Positions 27,688 through 37,336 of a stretch of 64,000 nt of DNA are shown here, piece after piece (position 1 is the first letter of the stretch; each line of letters begins with the position of its first letter). Both the position numbers and the translations under genes were made by a program. The DNA is from Melioribacteraceae bacterium (GTDB taxonomy: Bacteria; Bacteroidota; Ignavibacteria; Ignavibacteriales; Melioribacteraceae). The notes below the pieces were generated by a model. It worked only from the letters and a program-made list of their open reading frames with translations. It ran no database searches and had not been told where the DNA came from. The stretch lies in assembly GCA_026417375.1 (NCBI GenBank), contig JAOADJ010000033.1, positions 62,001-126,000 of the forward strand, given 5' to 3'.

Positions 27688-28686
27688 ATGAATATTTCAA
27701 AGTTGAGAAAACTTGCTGATTCAATTTTTGAACAGCACAATTATGACGATGCATTTATTATATACAATGAAATTTATAATCAAATCTGGACATCGCTCGG
27801 CTTAATTCAGAATGCATATAATGAGTTTTCAACAAAATATTTAGGCGGAAGTTTTAAATCGAGTTTTAAATTAAGAAGTGAATTCAATTTAGAAGTTTCA
27901 AACAATATCTTTAAAAAATGGTTCGATTTAGATAACGACCAGACTTTAAATGAATTTATTTTTACAATTTATAATCGCTTACAATCAATTTCATATTCAA
28001 CTTATTTATCAAAAACAATCAGCACAGATTCAGTTTATCTTGATTTTTTAATTCTTCAAAATTTAGTTAAAGATAATTACAATGATGATTGGGTTAATGA
28101 AATTTTAAAAATTACATCACCTGTTGTTGAAGAAAATTTTCTTAAGAAAATAAAAACTTCTTATAGTGATGTTACAATAAAAAAATTAATAATAGAAAAT
28201 GCGGAAAAATTAAAAGAAACTGATTGGAAAGAATTAAATGTTTGTATATTAGATTATCTTTTTAATATGGGTGATAATTCTTCTAATCTTTATGTCTCAA
28301 TTAAAAAGTTGGTTGGAGCGCATTTTAGTCAAAAGAAGCATAGGAAAAAAAGTCAATCTCATACTAAAGAAAAATTTGAAGGGAAAGAACAAAATTATTC
28401 ATATCAAAGATTTGAAAGACATGAAAAATTCTCCGGTTTTTTTGATGATAAATTTGATGCTACAAAAGCAACCGAATATGAAAAAGCAAAATATTATGGA
28501 AAGGTTCTTGGTTTAAGTGGAAAAGTTACTAAAGCCCATATAAGAAAAAAGTATATTGAGTTAATCGCAAAATATCATCCGGATAAAGTTTTTGATTTAG
28601 GTGAAGAATTAAAAATTTTAGCCGAGTTAAAAACCAAGCAAATAAATGCTGCTTATGAATGGATGAAAAAAAAGTATAATATTTAA
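27688..28686 (+). CDS. Protein with C-terminal J domain
   Basis: A 332-residue cytoplasmic protein. The last 66 residues form a J domain with the HPD tripeptide at 297-299 (AKYHPDKV), preceded by YGKVLGLSGKVTKAHIRKKY. The first 220 residues are helical and unassigned, followed by a basic, low-complexity linker (HFSQKKHRKKSQSHTKEKF). A J domain at the C-terminus after a long helical part resembles TerB/DjlA-like co-chaperones, but I see no clear TerB motif. It should stimulate a DnaK ATPase. A -7-like box TAAATTTG lies at 27638-27645. A hemerythrin-like gene follows after 20 bases. Confidence 0.8.
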   Translation: MNISKLRKLADSIFEQHNYDDAFIIYNEIYNQIWTSLGLIQNAYNEFSTKYLGGSFKSSFKLRSEFNLEVSNNIFKKWFDLDNDQTLNEFIFTIYNRLQSISYSTYLSKTISTDSVYLDFLILQNLVKDNYNDDWVNEILKITSPVVEENFLKKIKTSYSDVTIKKLIIENAEKLKETDWKELNVCILDYLFNMGDNSSNLYVSIKKLVGAHFSQKKHRKKSQSHTKEKFEGKEQNYSYQRFERHEKFSGFFDDKFDATKATEYEKAKYYGKVLGLSGKVTKAHIRKKYIELIAKYHPDKVFDLGEELKILAELKTKQINAAYEWMKKKYNI

Positions 28687-28706
28687 CAAAATAAAAAACG
28701 ATTTAC

Positions 28707-29423
28707 ATGAATATGAAAAAAATTAATTTTATAGAAAGCAATATTAAAGCATCGGATTTAATTTTTGAATTTCCCACATCATTGTTATTAATGGAGCATT
28801 TTGGAATTTCTTTTCAAATTCACAATAAAACAATTCAGGAATTATGTGATGAAATTGACTTGAATTCAAATGTTTTTATTACAATAGTTAATATGTACAA
28901 TAAAAATGCAATTATTAATTCTAATTTATATTCAAAAAAAGATTTAATAAGAATTATTTCATTCCTGAAAAATTCTCATAAGTATTATGAAAATGAAAAA
29001 TATCCTGAAATTAAAAAAAGTATTGATTCACTTTATAACTACAACAGATTACCCGAGATAAAATTAATAGGTAAATTTTTCGACGAATATTTTGAAGAAG
29101 TTAAAGAACATCTTAATTATGAAAATGATATTGCTTTTCCCTATTTCGATATGATATTAAATAACAAATCAGATTCTCTATTTAAATATAATTTTTCGGT
29201 TAAAGAATACAGTGAACATCATAGCGATATTGAATACAAACTGGAAGATTTAAAAGAACTTTTATTAAATCATATTCCAATTCAAAATGACAGATTGATT
29301 AGAAGAAATATTATTTTTTCACTTTACGATTTACAGCATCATTTGAATGTTCATTCAGAAATTGAAGATCATATTCTGGTTCCGGCAATTGCAAAATTTG
29401 AGAAAGAATTAATTGGCAAATAA
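28707..29423 (+). CDS. RIC-family (YtfE/ScdA-like) di-iron protein with degenerate ScdA_N domain
   Basis: A 238-residue protein. Residues 1-55 resemble the ScdA_N/DUF542 domain, but the usual Cys-Cys pair is replaced (GISFQIHNKTIQELC). The rest is a hemerythrin-like bundle with the expected iron ligand pattern: His in NSHKYYEN, HxxxE in KEHLNYEND, His in YSEHHSD and HxxxE in NVHSEIEDH. YtfE/ScdA proteins repair iron-sulfur centres damaged by nitric oxide or peroxide. The gene overlaps by 11 bases with a LuxR-type regulator, so the two are probably co-regulated and may form a sensing pair; that is inference. Confidence 0.85.
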   Translation: MNMKKINFIESNIKASDLIFEFPTSLLLMEHFGISFQIHNKTIQELCDEIDLNSNVFITIVNMYNKNAIINSNLYSKKDLIRIISFLKNSHKYYENEKYPEIKKSIDSLYNYNRLPEIKLIGKFFDEYFEEVKEHLNYENDIAFPYFDMILNNKSDSLFKYNFSVKEYSEHHSDIEYKLEDLKELLLNHIPIQNDRLIRRNIIFSLYDLQHHLNVHSEIEDHILVPAIAKFEKELIGK

Positions 29424-30012
29424 AAAAATAAACATAGTTATAATTGAACCCTCCTCAATAATAAGAGAAGGCATTTTAAGTTTATTAAAAAAAAGCGGAT
29501 TCTATTTTGAAGCTTTCCTGTTTGATGAAATTGATAAACCTTTGATAAACTTAAACACTAAAATTGATTTTTTTATTGTTGCACCAATTAAAGTTTATAA
29601 TAAAGAAGAAGATATTAAAATTCTTAAAAGAAAATTTCCTTCATCTATTTGGTTATCTTTTGCAACAACTATCTTTGAAAGTAATTTACTTACAACATTT
29701 GATAAAGTATTTTCTATTTATGACTCTCATGAAACTATCAGCAATACGATTTCTGATTTCATATTAAATGAAAATCAAACTACCAAAAATTTTGTTCAAG
29801 AATTTTTATCTTCAAGAGAAATTGATGTATTGAAATTAGTTGTTGCTGGTTTATCTAATAAAGAAATTGCCGAAAAACTTTTCATAAGTACACATACTGT
29901 AATTAGTCATAGAAAAAATATTTCCAAAAAAACCGGAATTAAAAGTCAATCGGGATTAACCATTTATGCCATTGCAAATAAAATTGTTAATCTTGACGAT
30001 TATTCGAAGTAA
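29413..30012 (+). CDS. LuxR-type regulator with degenerate receiver domain
   Basis: A 199-residue transcription factor. The C-terminal LuxR helix-turn-helix at about 133-190 is clear (LSSREIDVLKLVVAGLSNKE, then VISHRKNISKKTGI). The N-terminal 115 residues look like a receiver fold (INIVIIEPSSIIREGI), but the position of the phosphoacceptor Asp reads IDFFIVAPI, with no acidic residue, so control by phosphorylation is unlikely. The start is TTG 29413, inside the preceding RIC-like gene; an internal start cannot be excluded. It ends 26 bases inside the convergent PepSY gene. Likely regulated by protein-protein contact or by its neighbour. Confidence 0.83.
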   Translation: MANKKINIVIIEPSSIIREGILSLLKKSGFYFEAFLFDEIDKPLINLNTKIDFFIVAPIKVYNKEEDIKILKRKFPSSIWLSFATTIFESNLLTTFDKVFSIYDSHETISNTISDFILNENQTTKNFVQEFLSSREIDVLKLVVAGLSNKEIAEKLFISTHTVISHRKNISKKTGIKSQSGLTIYAIANKIVNLDDYSK

Positions 30013-30763
30013 TTTTTTTAATTCTGAATATTTTTTTCCGAAGCCACATATAAACACCTGTAAAAACCAAAACAAACAAACTTGTAGATACAATTGTTAT
30101 CCAAATCCATTCTAATTTTTTTCCGAACAAAGCTTTACCAGTATGTAAATCTATAGTAAGATCTTTTAAACTAATCTGATTTTTTTTATATGTTGAATTT
30201 GAAATTTTTATTTGAGCTAAACTTAAGTTGTATTCACTCATTAATTTTTTATTATAATCATTAAACATATTGTTACTTTGTATTATACCCTCTTTTCCAA
30301 GAGAAGCATAAATATTTCCGTCAGCATCGAATGCAATATCATGAACTTCTTTATTAAGAATTTTAGACCAATTACTTTTTTCTTTTACATATAAACCATT
30401 TTTTGTTGCTATATAAATTTTATTATCATATTCCAGAATTTTTCTAATCTCAATACCCGAAAATTCATTTACAATTTCAATCTTATTGTCATATTTAATT
30501 AATAATCCACCTTTTGAACCGATGAATATTGTATCATTTTTTACTAAAAGACTTTTTATTTCTTTAAACTCAAGATTTGTATTGTAGTTTTTTTCGAGTA
30601 AATAACCCGGAAAAAATTTTTTATTAATAAAAATATTTCTCAAACCTAATTCATCATTAAAAGCAATAAGCAAAGCTGTTATACTTACAATTAAAATAGG
30701 TAGGGATAAAATTATCCCTACCCAATTATGCCATTTATGAAAAAGAATTATAATTTTTTTCAC
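29987..30763 (-). CDS. PepSY-associated membrane protein with propeller-like periplasmic insert
   Basis: A 258-residue inner-membrane protein. The first helix carries LFHKWHNWVGIILSLPIL, and the C-terminal part has the PepSY-TM hallmark IDLHTGKALFGKKLEWIW followed by a membrane helix at about 218-240. Between them, a periplasmic region at about 75-170 has repeated short strands (IFIGSKGGLLIKYDN, IYIATKNGLYVKEKS, IYASLGKEGII) like two-component propeller blades. PepSY-TM proteins beside TonB receptors are often linked to ferric-siderophore reduction. Only two main helices are seen, fewer than in full-length reductases. It lies 11 bases after the TonB receptor gene, as an operon partner. Confidence 0.82.
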   Translation of the reverse strand: MKKIIILFHKWHNWVGIILSLPILIVSITALLIAFNDELGLRNIFINKKFFPGYLLEKNYNTNLEFKEIKSLLVKNDTIFIGSKGGLLIKYDNKIEIVNEFSGIEIRKILEYDNKIYIATKNGLYVKEKSNWSKILNKEVHDIAFDADGNIYASLGKEGIIQSNNMFNDYNKKLMSEYNLSLAQIKISNSTYKKNQISLKDLTIDLHTGKALFGKKLEWIWITIVSTSLFVLVFTGVYMWLRKKIFRIKKITSNNRQD

Positions 30764-30774
30764 ATTAATCCTTT

Positions 30775-33141
30775 CTAGAATTTCCAGGTTGTAGTTAATG
30801 TAATTATTCTTCCGGTTGTATTTTCAACTTCTCGGCTTGTTGTTAATCCCGATTTTGTATTTTTAATTTTTCTTAATGAATCAAACAAATCGGAAATTCT
30901 TAAACTTATCTCACCAAAATCATAAATTGATTGCGTTATTCCAGCATCGAGAAAAAATATTTTATCTTCATAATTAGTTGAAGATGGTTCCGGACCCAGA
31001 TAATTAGCAATCAATTGAATATTACTTGAAGACCACAAATTTATATCAGTTATTAATTTTGCGGTCCATTTAACCTGATCTTTCATTGCGTCACCTTCAA
31101 ATGAAGTATCAAGCACTTTAGAATCAAAGTATGAATAAGCACCATTAATTTGCCACCAATCAAAAATTTTAATTGCAGAGATAAATTCAATTCCTGCTAA
31201 ATAAGCTTTGCTAAAGTTTTGTGGTGTTTCAACAAAAATTCCATTTTGATTTGTTGTTGTAACTTTTTGAATTAACTCCTTTATGTTTCTGTAAAAAATA
31301 TTAACACCAGCATTAAATGTTTCAAAATTTTTCATATAACCAATTTCATATAACCACGCTTTTTCAGGTTGAAGATCCGGATTACCAAATTTAATTTTCA
31401 ATGGATCGCTTGTATCAACAAAAGGATTCAAATCATTAAAACCAGGTCTTCTTAATCTTCTTCCGATTGCAAATGTTAAATATTGAGTTTTATCTAAATT
31501 GTAAATTGCATTTATGTTCGGCAAAAAAATCAAATAATTACCTGAATTTGTTTTGTTATCCAAAAGAGAAACAGAATTCAATTTTGTGCTTTCAATTCTA
31601 AATCCAAAAGTTAAATTCAAATTTCCAATGTTTGTTTTTGAATCTATAAAAAATGCATTTGTTTTTTCATTGAGATTAAAATTATCAACGCCGGATGTTG
31701 TTAATTTCCATGTTTGATTTTTATAATCAAATTCTTTTTTAATTTTTTCTGCATCACGCTCAATTGATGAATATGAATAACCTAATTTAATTTTACCAAA
31801 TCCACCAATATTAAATTTATAATTTATCAACGCATTTAAATCATTAAGATTCACTTTCTCGCTTTCATCTTTGAGTGTTGGATTAGTTGAAATCAGATTT
31901 CCATTTTTATCAAATTTATTTTCAGCTGCTGATTTATTATTTCTAACTCTGCTTGGATTGTAATTGATTGATAATTTAAAACCATCTTCATTATTAAATG
32001 AATGATGAAATTCAGCAAAGTATTCGTTGAATTTATTATTCTTATTTTCTTTCGAGTCTTCTTTTTTATTTTCTTTGAATGAATTATCCGCTTTATAAGA
32101 AATTGAATTCAAATTTTTGCTTTTGTCTTCTAATTGTTTTCCAAATGTAGTTTCAAAATTGAGATAAGTATTTTTAGAAAAGTAATACTTGAAATTCGAC
32201 TTAACTAAATCATTGGTAAAATATTTTTTTTCATATTCAGATTGATTTTGCATTCCATCGAAAACAGTACCTTTATAATTTATTTTATTAACATCTTTTG
32301 GTTTATCGACTAATCTTTTTAATCTTCCTGCCTGAATACCAAAATCAAAATTTTGAAATGAATTATAAAAAGATATATCTCCACTATAACCTTCGTTGTT
32401 ATCTACACCAGCTGAAAAACTTCCATGTAAATTATTCTGATTTTTCTTTTTTGTTACAATGTTAATTAAACCATTTATTCCATCGGATGAAAATTCAGAC
32501 GTTGGATTTGATAGTATTTCAATGTAATCAATTTTTTCAGCTGGAATAATATCCACAACAGATTCTCTATTGTTTCCGGTTATTCCGCTTTTTCTTCCAT
32601 CAATCAAAACCTGAGTGTATGAATTACCAAGACCACGATAACGTACATCACGATTATGATTCGGACTTCCCCCCATAAAAACAGAAGGCATGTTTTTAAG
32701 TATATCGCCACCAGTTCCCCCTTTTTGTGATGTTAAATTTTCAGTGTTATAAGTTACTTTTCCCGGACTAAGTTTAGTAATTCCAAATTTACTTGTTACA
32801 AGAACTTCCGATAATTCTGTTTGATTATAATCTAAAATTACATTTCCTAAATCAACCAAATCATTTTTAACAAAAACATTTTCAATACTTTTTATTTTAT
32901 ATCCGACATTAGAAATTTTAAGATCATAATAACTTTGACCGTCAACTTTTATGACAAACTCACCTTTGTCATTTGCCAATAAGCTTTCAATTAATTTATT
33001 TGTGTTTGATTGAAAAACCTGAATAGAAGAAAAAGGTAATGCATCTTTATCTTCATTTAAGATTTTACCTTTTATAACTTGTGAATTAATATTTACATAA
33101 AATAAAATACTTATTAAAAAAGAATAAAAAATGAATTTCAT
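30775..33141 (-). CDS. TonB-dependent receptor, outer-membrane beta-barrel family
   Basis: A 788-residue receptor. It has a signal peptide (1-20), a carboxypeptidase regulatory-like domain at about 22-105, a plug at about 115-230 (LKNMPSVFMGGSPNHNRDVR, VLIDGRKSGITGNNRES), and a barrel ending in the typical aromatic C-terminus TTTWKF. Sequences of this subgroup are frequently annotated as siderophore or peptide receptors. Pairing with a PepSY protein suggests iron or another metal chelate as substrate, by inference. The start has no strong Shine-Dalgarno beyond GGAGA (on the minus strand, ATTGGAGATTTTATG). Confidence 0.92.
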   Translation of the reverse strand: MKFIFYSFLISILFYVNINSQVIKGKILNEDKDALPFSSIQVFQSNTNKLIESLLANDKGEFVIKVDGQSYYDLKISNVGYKIKSIENVFVKNDLVDLGNVILDYNQTELSEVLVTSKFGITKLSPGKVTYNTENLTSQKGGTGGDILKNMPSVFMGGSPNHNRDVRYRGLGNSYTQVLIDGRKSGITGNNRESVVDIIPAEKIDYIEILSNPTSEFSSDGINGLINIVTKKKNQNNLHGSFSAGVDNNEGYSGDISFYNSFQNFDFGIQAGRLKRLVDKPKDVNKINYKGTVFDGMQNQSEYEKKYFTNDLVKSNFKYYFSKNTYLNFETTFGKQLEDKSKNLNSISYKADNSFKENKKEDSKENKNNKFNEYFAEFHHSFNNEDGFKLSINYNPSRVRNNKSAAENKFDKNGNLISTNPTLKDESEKVNLNDLNALINYKFNIGGFGKIKLGYSYSSIERDAEKIKKEFDYKNQTWKLTTSGVDNFNLNEKTNAFFIDSKTNIGNLNLTFGFRIESTKLNSVSLLDNKTNSGNYLIFLPNINAIYNLDKTQYLTFAIGRRLRRPGFNDLNPFVDTSDPLKIKFGNPDLQPEKAWLYEIGYMKNFETFNAGVNIFYRNIKELIQKVTTTNQNGIFVETPQNFSKAYLAGIEFISAIKIFDWWQINGAYSYFDSKVLDTSFEGDAMKDQVKWTAKLITDINLWSSSNIQLIANYLGPEPSSTNYEDKIFFLDAGITQSIYDFGEISLRISDLFDSLRKIKNTKSGLTTSREVENTTGRIITLTTTWKF

Positions 33142-33397
33142 AAAATCTCCAATAGTTAAAATTTCACACTGAAAACTTAGAATCAGATATAAGAATCCAC
33201 AATCACTAAAAGTTGGGGTTTTGAGGGAAGATTATTAACAAAAAATAGTTAGCAGGTTTGAAGAATTAAAGGTAAATATGATATTATTTATAAAGAGCTA
33301 AATTTACAAACAGAACATAAAAACATTATAATATGTTTATTTTTTAAGTATATAATAAAGTTAAATAAAATTACTATTAAGAGTTTATGTATAAAAC
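33142..33397. other. Intergenic region without a recognisable gene
   Basis: About 256 bases of AT-rich DNA between the TonB receptor start and the tRNA terminator. It should hold the receptor promoter, but I find no confident box and no Fur-like palindrome. There is a short inverted repeat AACAT-TATAAT-ATGTT near 33328. Confidence 0.4.
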
Positions 33398-33430
33398 AAA
33401 AAAAGCCTACCTTTTTGGTAAGCTTTTTTA
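33398..33430 (-). terminator. Intrinsic terminator downstream of tRNA-Ser
   Basis: On the minus strand the sequence is a 7-bp stem GCTTACC / GGTAGGC (one T-G wobble) around AAAAA, extended by A-T pairs and followed by a run of seven T. It lies 6 bases beyond the tRNA 3' end. Confidence 0.8.
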
Positions 33431-33436
33431 ACTTTG

Positions 33437-33523
33437 CGGAGAGTCAGGGATTCGAACCCCGGAAGGACTTGCATCCTTAACGGTTTTCAAGACCGCCGCA
33501 TTCAACCACTCTGCCAACTCTCC
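33437..33523 (-). tRNA. tRNA-Ser (anticodon UGA)
   Basis: An 87-base tRNA read on the minus strand. The acceptor stem GGAGAGT pairs with ACTCTCC, with discriminator G. The anticodon stem-loop is CGGTCTTGAAAACCG with anticodon TGA, reading UCA/UCG-type serine codons. There is a long class II variable arm (AAGGATGCAAGTCCTT) and a T-loop GGTTCGAATCC. CCA is not encoded. A terminator follows directly. Confidence 0.97.
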
Positions 33524-33684
33524 AATATTTTTTTGCTCTAAAAAATTTTTATTCTTTTCAGAACAACATCTTTTCAAATTTTTGCGTTGCAACTATAATA
33601 AATTTTTTAGAAAATCTCCATAACTATTTAAATAAAATTTATTTTCTTTTATTAATTTGCTAATAAATTATTGTTGAGATTAAA

Positions 33685-35517
33685 ATGAAAAAAATAATTG
33701 CACTATTAATTGCTATTAACTCATTATTATTTGCACAAACCAACTTCAATGAACCACCAGCCTGGGCAAAAGAAGCAATTTGGTATCAAATTTTTCCTGA
33801 AAGATTTTTTAATGGTGATAAATCCAATGACCCAAAGCCAATTGATATGCAAGGTGCCTGGCCCTTTTTTGTTCCTCAAGATTGGAAAATAACTCCCTGG
33901 ACCTGGGATTGGTATAAACTTCAGACTTATGAAAAAAAATTAAATAAAAATTTTTATGAGATTGTAAATATTCGTCGTTATGGTGGTGATATTCAAGGTG
34001 TGATTGATAAACTTGATTACCTTCAGGATTTAGGAATTACAGCTATTTATTTAAATCCAATTTTTGAATCACCTTCTTTGCATAAATATGATGCAACTAT
34101 GTATCATCATGTTGATAATAATTTTGGTCCTAATCCTGAAAGAGACAGAAAAATTTGGAGTGAAGAAAATCCCGCTGATCCATCAACTTGGCAATGGACT
34201 ACCGCAGATAAACTTTTTCTAAAATTAATTGATGAAGTTCATAAACGTGGAATGAAAATAATTATTGATGGCGTTTTTAATCATATGGGTTTAACTTCCT
34301 GGGCTTTTCAAGATGTTGTTAAAAATCAGGAGAAATCAGAATTTAAAGATTGGTTCACAATCAAAAAATTTGACGACCCGTCAACTCCACAAAACGAATT
34401 TGATTATGCTGGTTGGTATGGAATAAAAGATTTACCGGAACTAAGGGAAGATGAAAATGGAATTGTTGAAGGTCCACGTGAACATATTCACGCAGTTGTA
34501 AAAAGATGGATGGACCCTAATAACGATGGCAATCCAAGTGATGGTATTGATGGCTGGAGACTTGATGTTGCCGAAATGGTTAATCATAATTTCTGGAAAA
34601 TTTTCAGAAAGTGGGTTCGCGATATAAATCCAAATGCTTATTTAGTTGGTGAAGTATGGTGGGAAGATTGGAGAAATGATAAAATGTTTGATGCAAGCCC
34701 CTGGCTTAAAGGTGATCAGTTTGATGCTGTTATGAATTATAGATTTACCCGTGCAAATAAAAATTTTGTTCTTAATAAAAATAACAAAGATGATGTTTTT
34801 GCTTATATCGACTCAATAAAAACAATAATGAATAACTATAAAGAAAATTATTTTGTAATGATGAATTTATTAGGAAGTCATGATACCGAAAGATTAGCTT
34901 CTGTTGTTGTAAATCCGGATTTTAAATATGACCATGGAGCTAATGCAAGAGATAGTAAAAATTATGATATAAGAAAACCAACAGATAAAGAAAGATTGAA
35001 ACAAAAATTTGTAGTTGCATTACAATTTACTCAACCGGGTGCCCCTCATATTTTTAATGGTGATGAAGCAGGAATGTGGGGTGGTGATGATCCGGATGAT
35101 CGTAAACCAAACATTTGGAAAGAATTTAAATATGATGACGAAACCACTCATCCATTTGGAAAACCACGAACAAAAGATAAGGTGGAATTCGATCAACAGC
35201 TGTTTAATTTTTATAAAACTTTTATAAAAATCCGTAATGAAAACAAAGTTTTATCTTTAGGAACAATTGAGTTTTATCCATTTAGGGATGATACGGATAT
35301 AATTATCTATGAAAGAAAATTTAATAATGAAAGATTAATTATTGTTGGTAATAATTCATTTTCTAAAAAGGTTATAGATTTTTCTTCTATTGAGTTGTTT
35401 AAAAAATTTAACTCAGTTAAAGATTTTGTTTCTGATAAAGTATTTGATATGAAAAAGTTACATAACAAAATAAAAATTAATCCTTATCAGTTGATGATTC
35501 TAAAAACTTATGAATAA
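33685..35517 (+). CDS. Exported alpha-amylase family glycoside hydrolase (GH13)
   Basis: A 610-residue exported enzyme. The signal peptide (1-18, ending LLFAQ) precedes a GH13 barrel whose four conserved regions are IIDGVFNH (about 193-200), GWRLDVAE with nucleophile Asp294, LVGEVWW with acid/base Glu323, and GSHDTE with Asp400. The sequence AIWYQIFPERFFNGD near the N-terminus is typical of cyclomaltodextrinase/neopullulanase-like and maltogenic enzymes. There is no C-terminal T9SS domain, so the enzyme is probably periplasmic. It should hydrolyse alpha-1,4-glucans or maltodextrins. The next gene overlaps by eight bases, though its role is unrelated at first sight. Confidence 0.93.
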   Translation: MKKIIALLIAINSLLFAQTNFNEPPAWAKEAIWYQIFPERFFNGDKSNDPKPIDMQGAWPFFVPQDWKITPWTWDWYKLQTYEKKLNKNFYEIVNIRRYGGDIQGVIDKLDYLQDLGITAIYLNPIFESPSLHKYDATMYHHVDNNFGPNPERDRKIWSEENPADPSTWQWTTADKLFLKLIDEVHKRGMKIIIDGVFNHMGLTSWAFQDVVKNQEKSEFKDWFTIKKFDDPSTPQNEFDYAGWYGIKDLPELREDENGIVEGPREHIHAVVKRWMDPNNDGNPSDGIDGWRLDVAEMVNHNFWKIFRKWVRDINPNAYLVGEVWWEDWRNDKMFDASPWLKGDQFDAVMNYRFTRANKNFVLNKNNKDDVFAYIDSIKTIMNNYKENYFVMMNLLGSHDTERLASVVVNPDFKYDHGANARDSKNYDIRKPTDKERLKQKFVVALQFTQPGAPHIFNGDEAGMWGGDDPDDRKPNIWKEFKYDDETTHPFGKPRTKDKVEFDQQLFNFYKTFIKIRNENKVLSLGTIEFYPFRDDTDIIIYERKFNNERLIIVGNNSFSKKVIDFSSIELFKKFNSVKDFVSDKVFDMKKLHNKIKINPYQLMILKTYE

Positions 35518-37336
35518 TAAGTCAAATAAAAATCCTATATGGTTTTATTTTGTTGCTATTTTAGTTTCTTTTTCATTTATAGTTTTAATAGAGGTTGGAC
35601 TTAGAATTTTTAATTATGGCAATGATTACTCATTATGGATTGAAAAGGGAAATTATCTAAAGTTAAATCCTTTAATTGCAAAAAAGTATTTTAAAAATAC
35701 CGAAGCTATTCCATATCCCATTCCTGATCTTTTCGAAAAAATAAAATCCCAAAACACAATAAGAATATTTGTAATCGGAGAAAGTAGTGCCGCTGGGTTT
35801 CCATATTCTCCAAACGGTACTTTTTCAAAATACATAAGATTGAAATTAGAAGATGAATTTCCTGCCAACAATATTGAAGTTATAAATCTTTCTATGGCTG
35901 CAATTAATAGTTATACTTTTTTAGATTTCGTTAAATCATTAATCGAGTTTGAACCGGATGCAATTTTAATTTATGGCGGGCACAATGAATATTACGGTGC
36001 TTTAGGTGTTGGCTCTTCTGAATTTTTAAGTTCATCTGTTTCATTAAATAGATTTTTATTAAAACTACAAGATTATAAGCTGTTTCAATTAGTTGAAAAT
36101 TTTATTTTGTACTTATCTAAAGCTATTGATAAGAAAGATAATTCTGGCACTCTTATGCAAAGGATGGTTCAAGAGAAATATATTCCTTATGAATCAGAAA
36201 TTTTTTTTGAAGGAGTAAAACAATTCGAAAATAATTTAAATGAATTATTATTTATAACATCAAAAAATAATATTCCTGTTATAATTGGGAACTTAGTTTC
36301 GAACATTAAAGATCAGAAACCATTTCTTTCAAAAAAATTTGAAACCGCTTTTGATGCTAATACTTTTTTTAATTTAGCTATTAAAGAAGAAGAAAATAAA
36401 AATTTTCATAAAGCCGATTCATTTTACAGATTAGCTAAAGATTATGATTTGTTAAAATTCAGAGCACCCGAAAAAATTAATAAAGTCATTAATTCCTTTT
36501 CGAAAAAATATTTTGTTCAGAATATAAATATTGATTCTCTTTTCAAAAATTATAGTCCAAATGGTTTAATTGGAAATAATTTAATGACAGATCATCTTCA
36601 CCCAACTTTAGAAGGTTACAAATTAATTGGTGAACTTTTTTATAAAGAGCTAAAAAAAATATTTAACACAAAAAAAAGTTTTATTCCTAAAAAAGAATCG
36701 CCCGTTATTGATTATAGTTTTACACAGCTAGATTCTACAATTGCAGATTTTCGAATTAAAGTTTTAAAAAATAGTTGGCCTTACAAATTAGAAGAAACAA
36801 ACACCAAAAATGCATTCAGTAAAATCGGATTAAACACAATAGTTGACACACTTGCAATTAATGTATTAAAAGAAAATATTTCATGGGTTGATGCACATAG
36901 TAAATTAGCTGATTTTTATTTTATAAATAAAAACTACAAAGCTTACTTTAGAGAAATGGAAGTAATTATTGATCAACTTCCTAAAGAAAATATTATTTAT
37001 GAAAGCGTTGCTACTAAGTTAATTGAAGTTAGAAAATATGATTTAGCAGAAAAAATTCTTTTGAAACAAAACAGGCAAGAGGAAACTTTTTTTTCTAATA
37101 AATGGCTTGGCAATATTTCACTTCAGAATAAAAATTATGAAATGGCTGTAAAATATTTGGAGAATTCACTTCAATTCAGAAATAACGATGCACAAGTTTT
37201 ATATAATTTAGCGGGTTGTTACTTAATGCTTAATCAAATTGAAAAAGCTAAAGACAAATTGATTACTTGTCTTAAAATTAATCCTGATTATCAACAAGCC
37301 AAATTATTATTGGAAGAAATAAAATCTTTCAATTAA
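35510..37336 (+). CDS. Membrane-anchored SGNH-hydrolase-like protein with C-terminal TPR repeats (copy 1)
   Basis: A 608-residue protein with one N-terminal membrane helix at about 10-33. The SGNH blocks are GESSAAGFP (nucleophile Ser in block I, about residue 86), GGHNEYYGALG (Asn block) and MTDHLHPTLEG (Asp/His block). The last 120 residues contain two TPR-like units (KWLGNISLQNKNYEMAVKYL, ALYNLAGCYLMLNQ-like). The family is predicted to act on acyl or acetyl groups of polysaccharides or lipids in the periplasm; the substrate is unknown. It overlaps the amylase gene by eight bases and is a clear paralog of 37562-39451. Confidence 0.85.
   Translation: MNNKSNKNPIWFYFVAILVSFSFIVLIEVGLRIFNYGNDYSLWIEKGNYLKLNPLIAKKYFKNTEAIPYPIPDLFEKIKSQNTIRIFVIGESSAAGFPYSPNGTFSKYIRLKLEDEFPANNIEVINLSMAAINSYTFLDFVKSLIEFEPDAILIYGGHNEYYGALGVGSSEFLSSSVSLNRFLLKLQDYKLFQLVENFILYLSKAIDKKDNSGTLMQRMVQEKYIPYESEIFFEGVKQFENNLNELLFITSKNNIPVIIGNLVSNIKDQKPFLSKKFETAFDANTFFNLAIKEEENKNFHKADSFYRLAKDYDLLKFRAPEKINKVINSFSKKYFVQNINIDSLFKNYSPNGLIGNNLMTDHLHPTLEGYKLIGELFYKELKKIFNTKKSFIPKKESPVIDYSFTQLDSTIADFRIKVLKNSWPYKLEETNTKNAFSKIGLNTIVDTLAINVLKENISWVDAHSKLADFYFINKNYKAYFREMEVIIDQLPKENIIYESVATKLIEVRKYDLAEKILLKQNRQEETFFSNKWLGNISLQNKNYEMAVKYLENSLQFRNNDAQVLYNLAGCYLMLNQIEKAKDKLITCLKINPDYQQAKLLLEEIKSFN

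Noticed and set aside
27623-27754. A 44-residue N-terminal extension of the OB-fold lipoprotein
   Set aside because: It would bury the lipoprotein signal inside the protein and overlap the divergent J-domain gene; a ribosome site fits ATG 27622.
33387-33431. A 14-codon frame (MYKTKKAYLFGKLF) beside the tRNA
   Set aside because: It coincides with the tRNA terminator hairpin and has no ribosome site.
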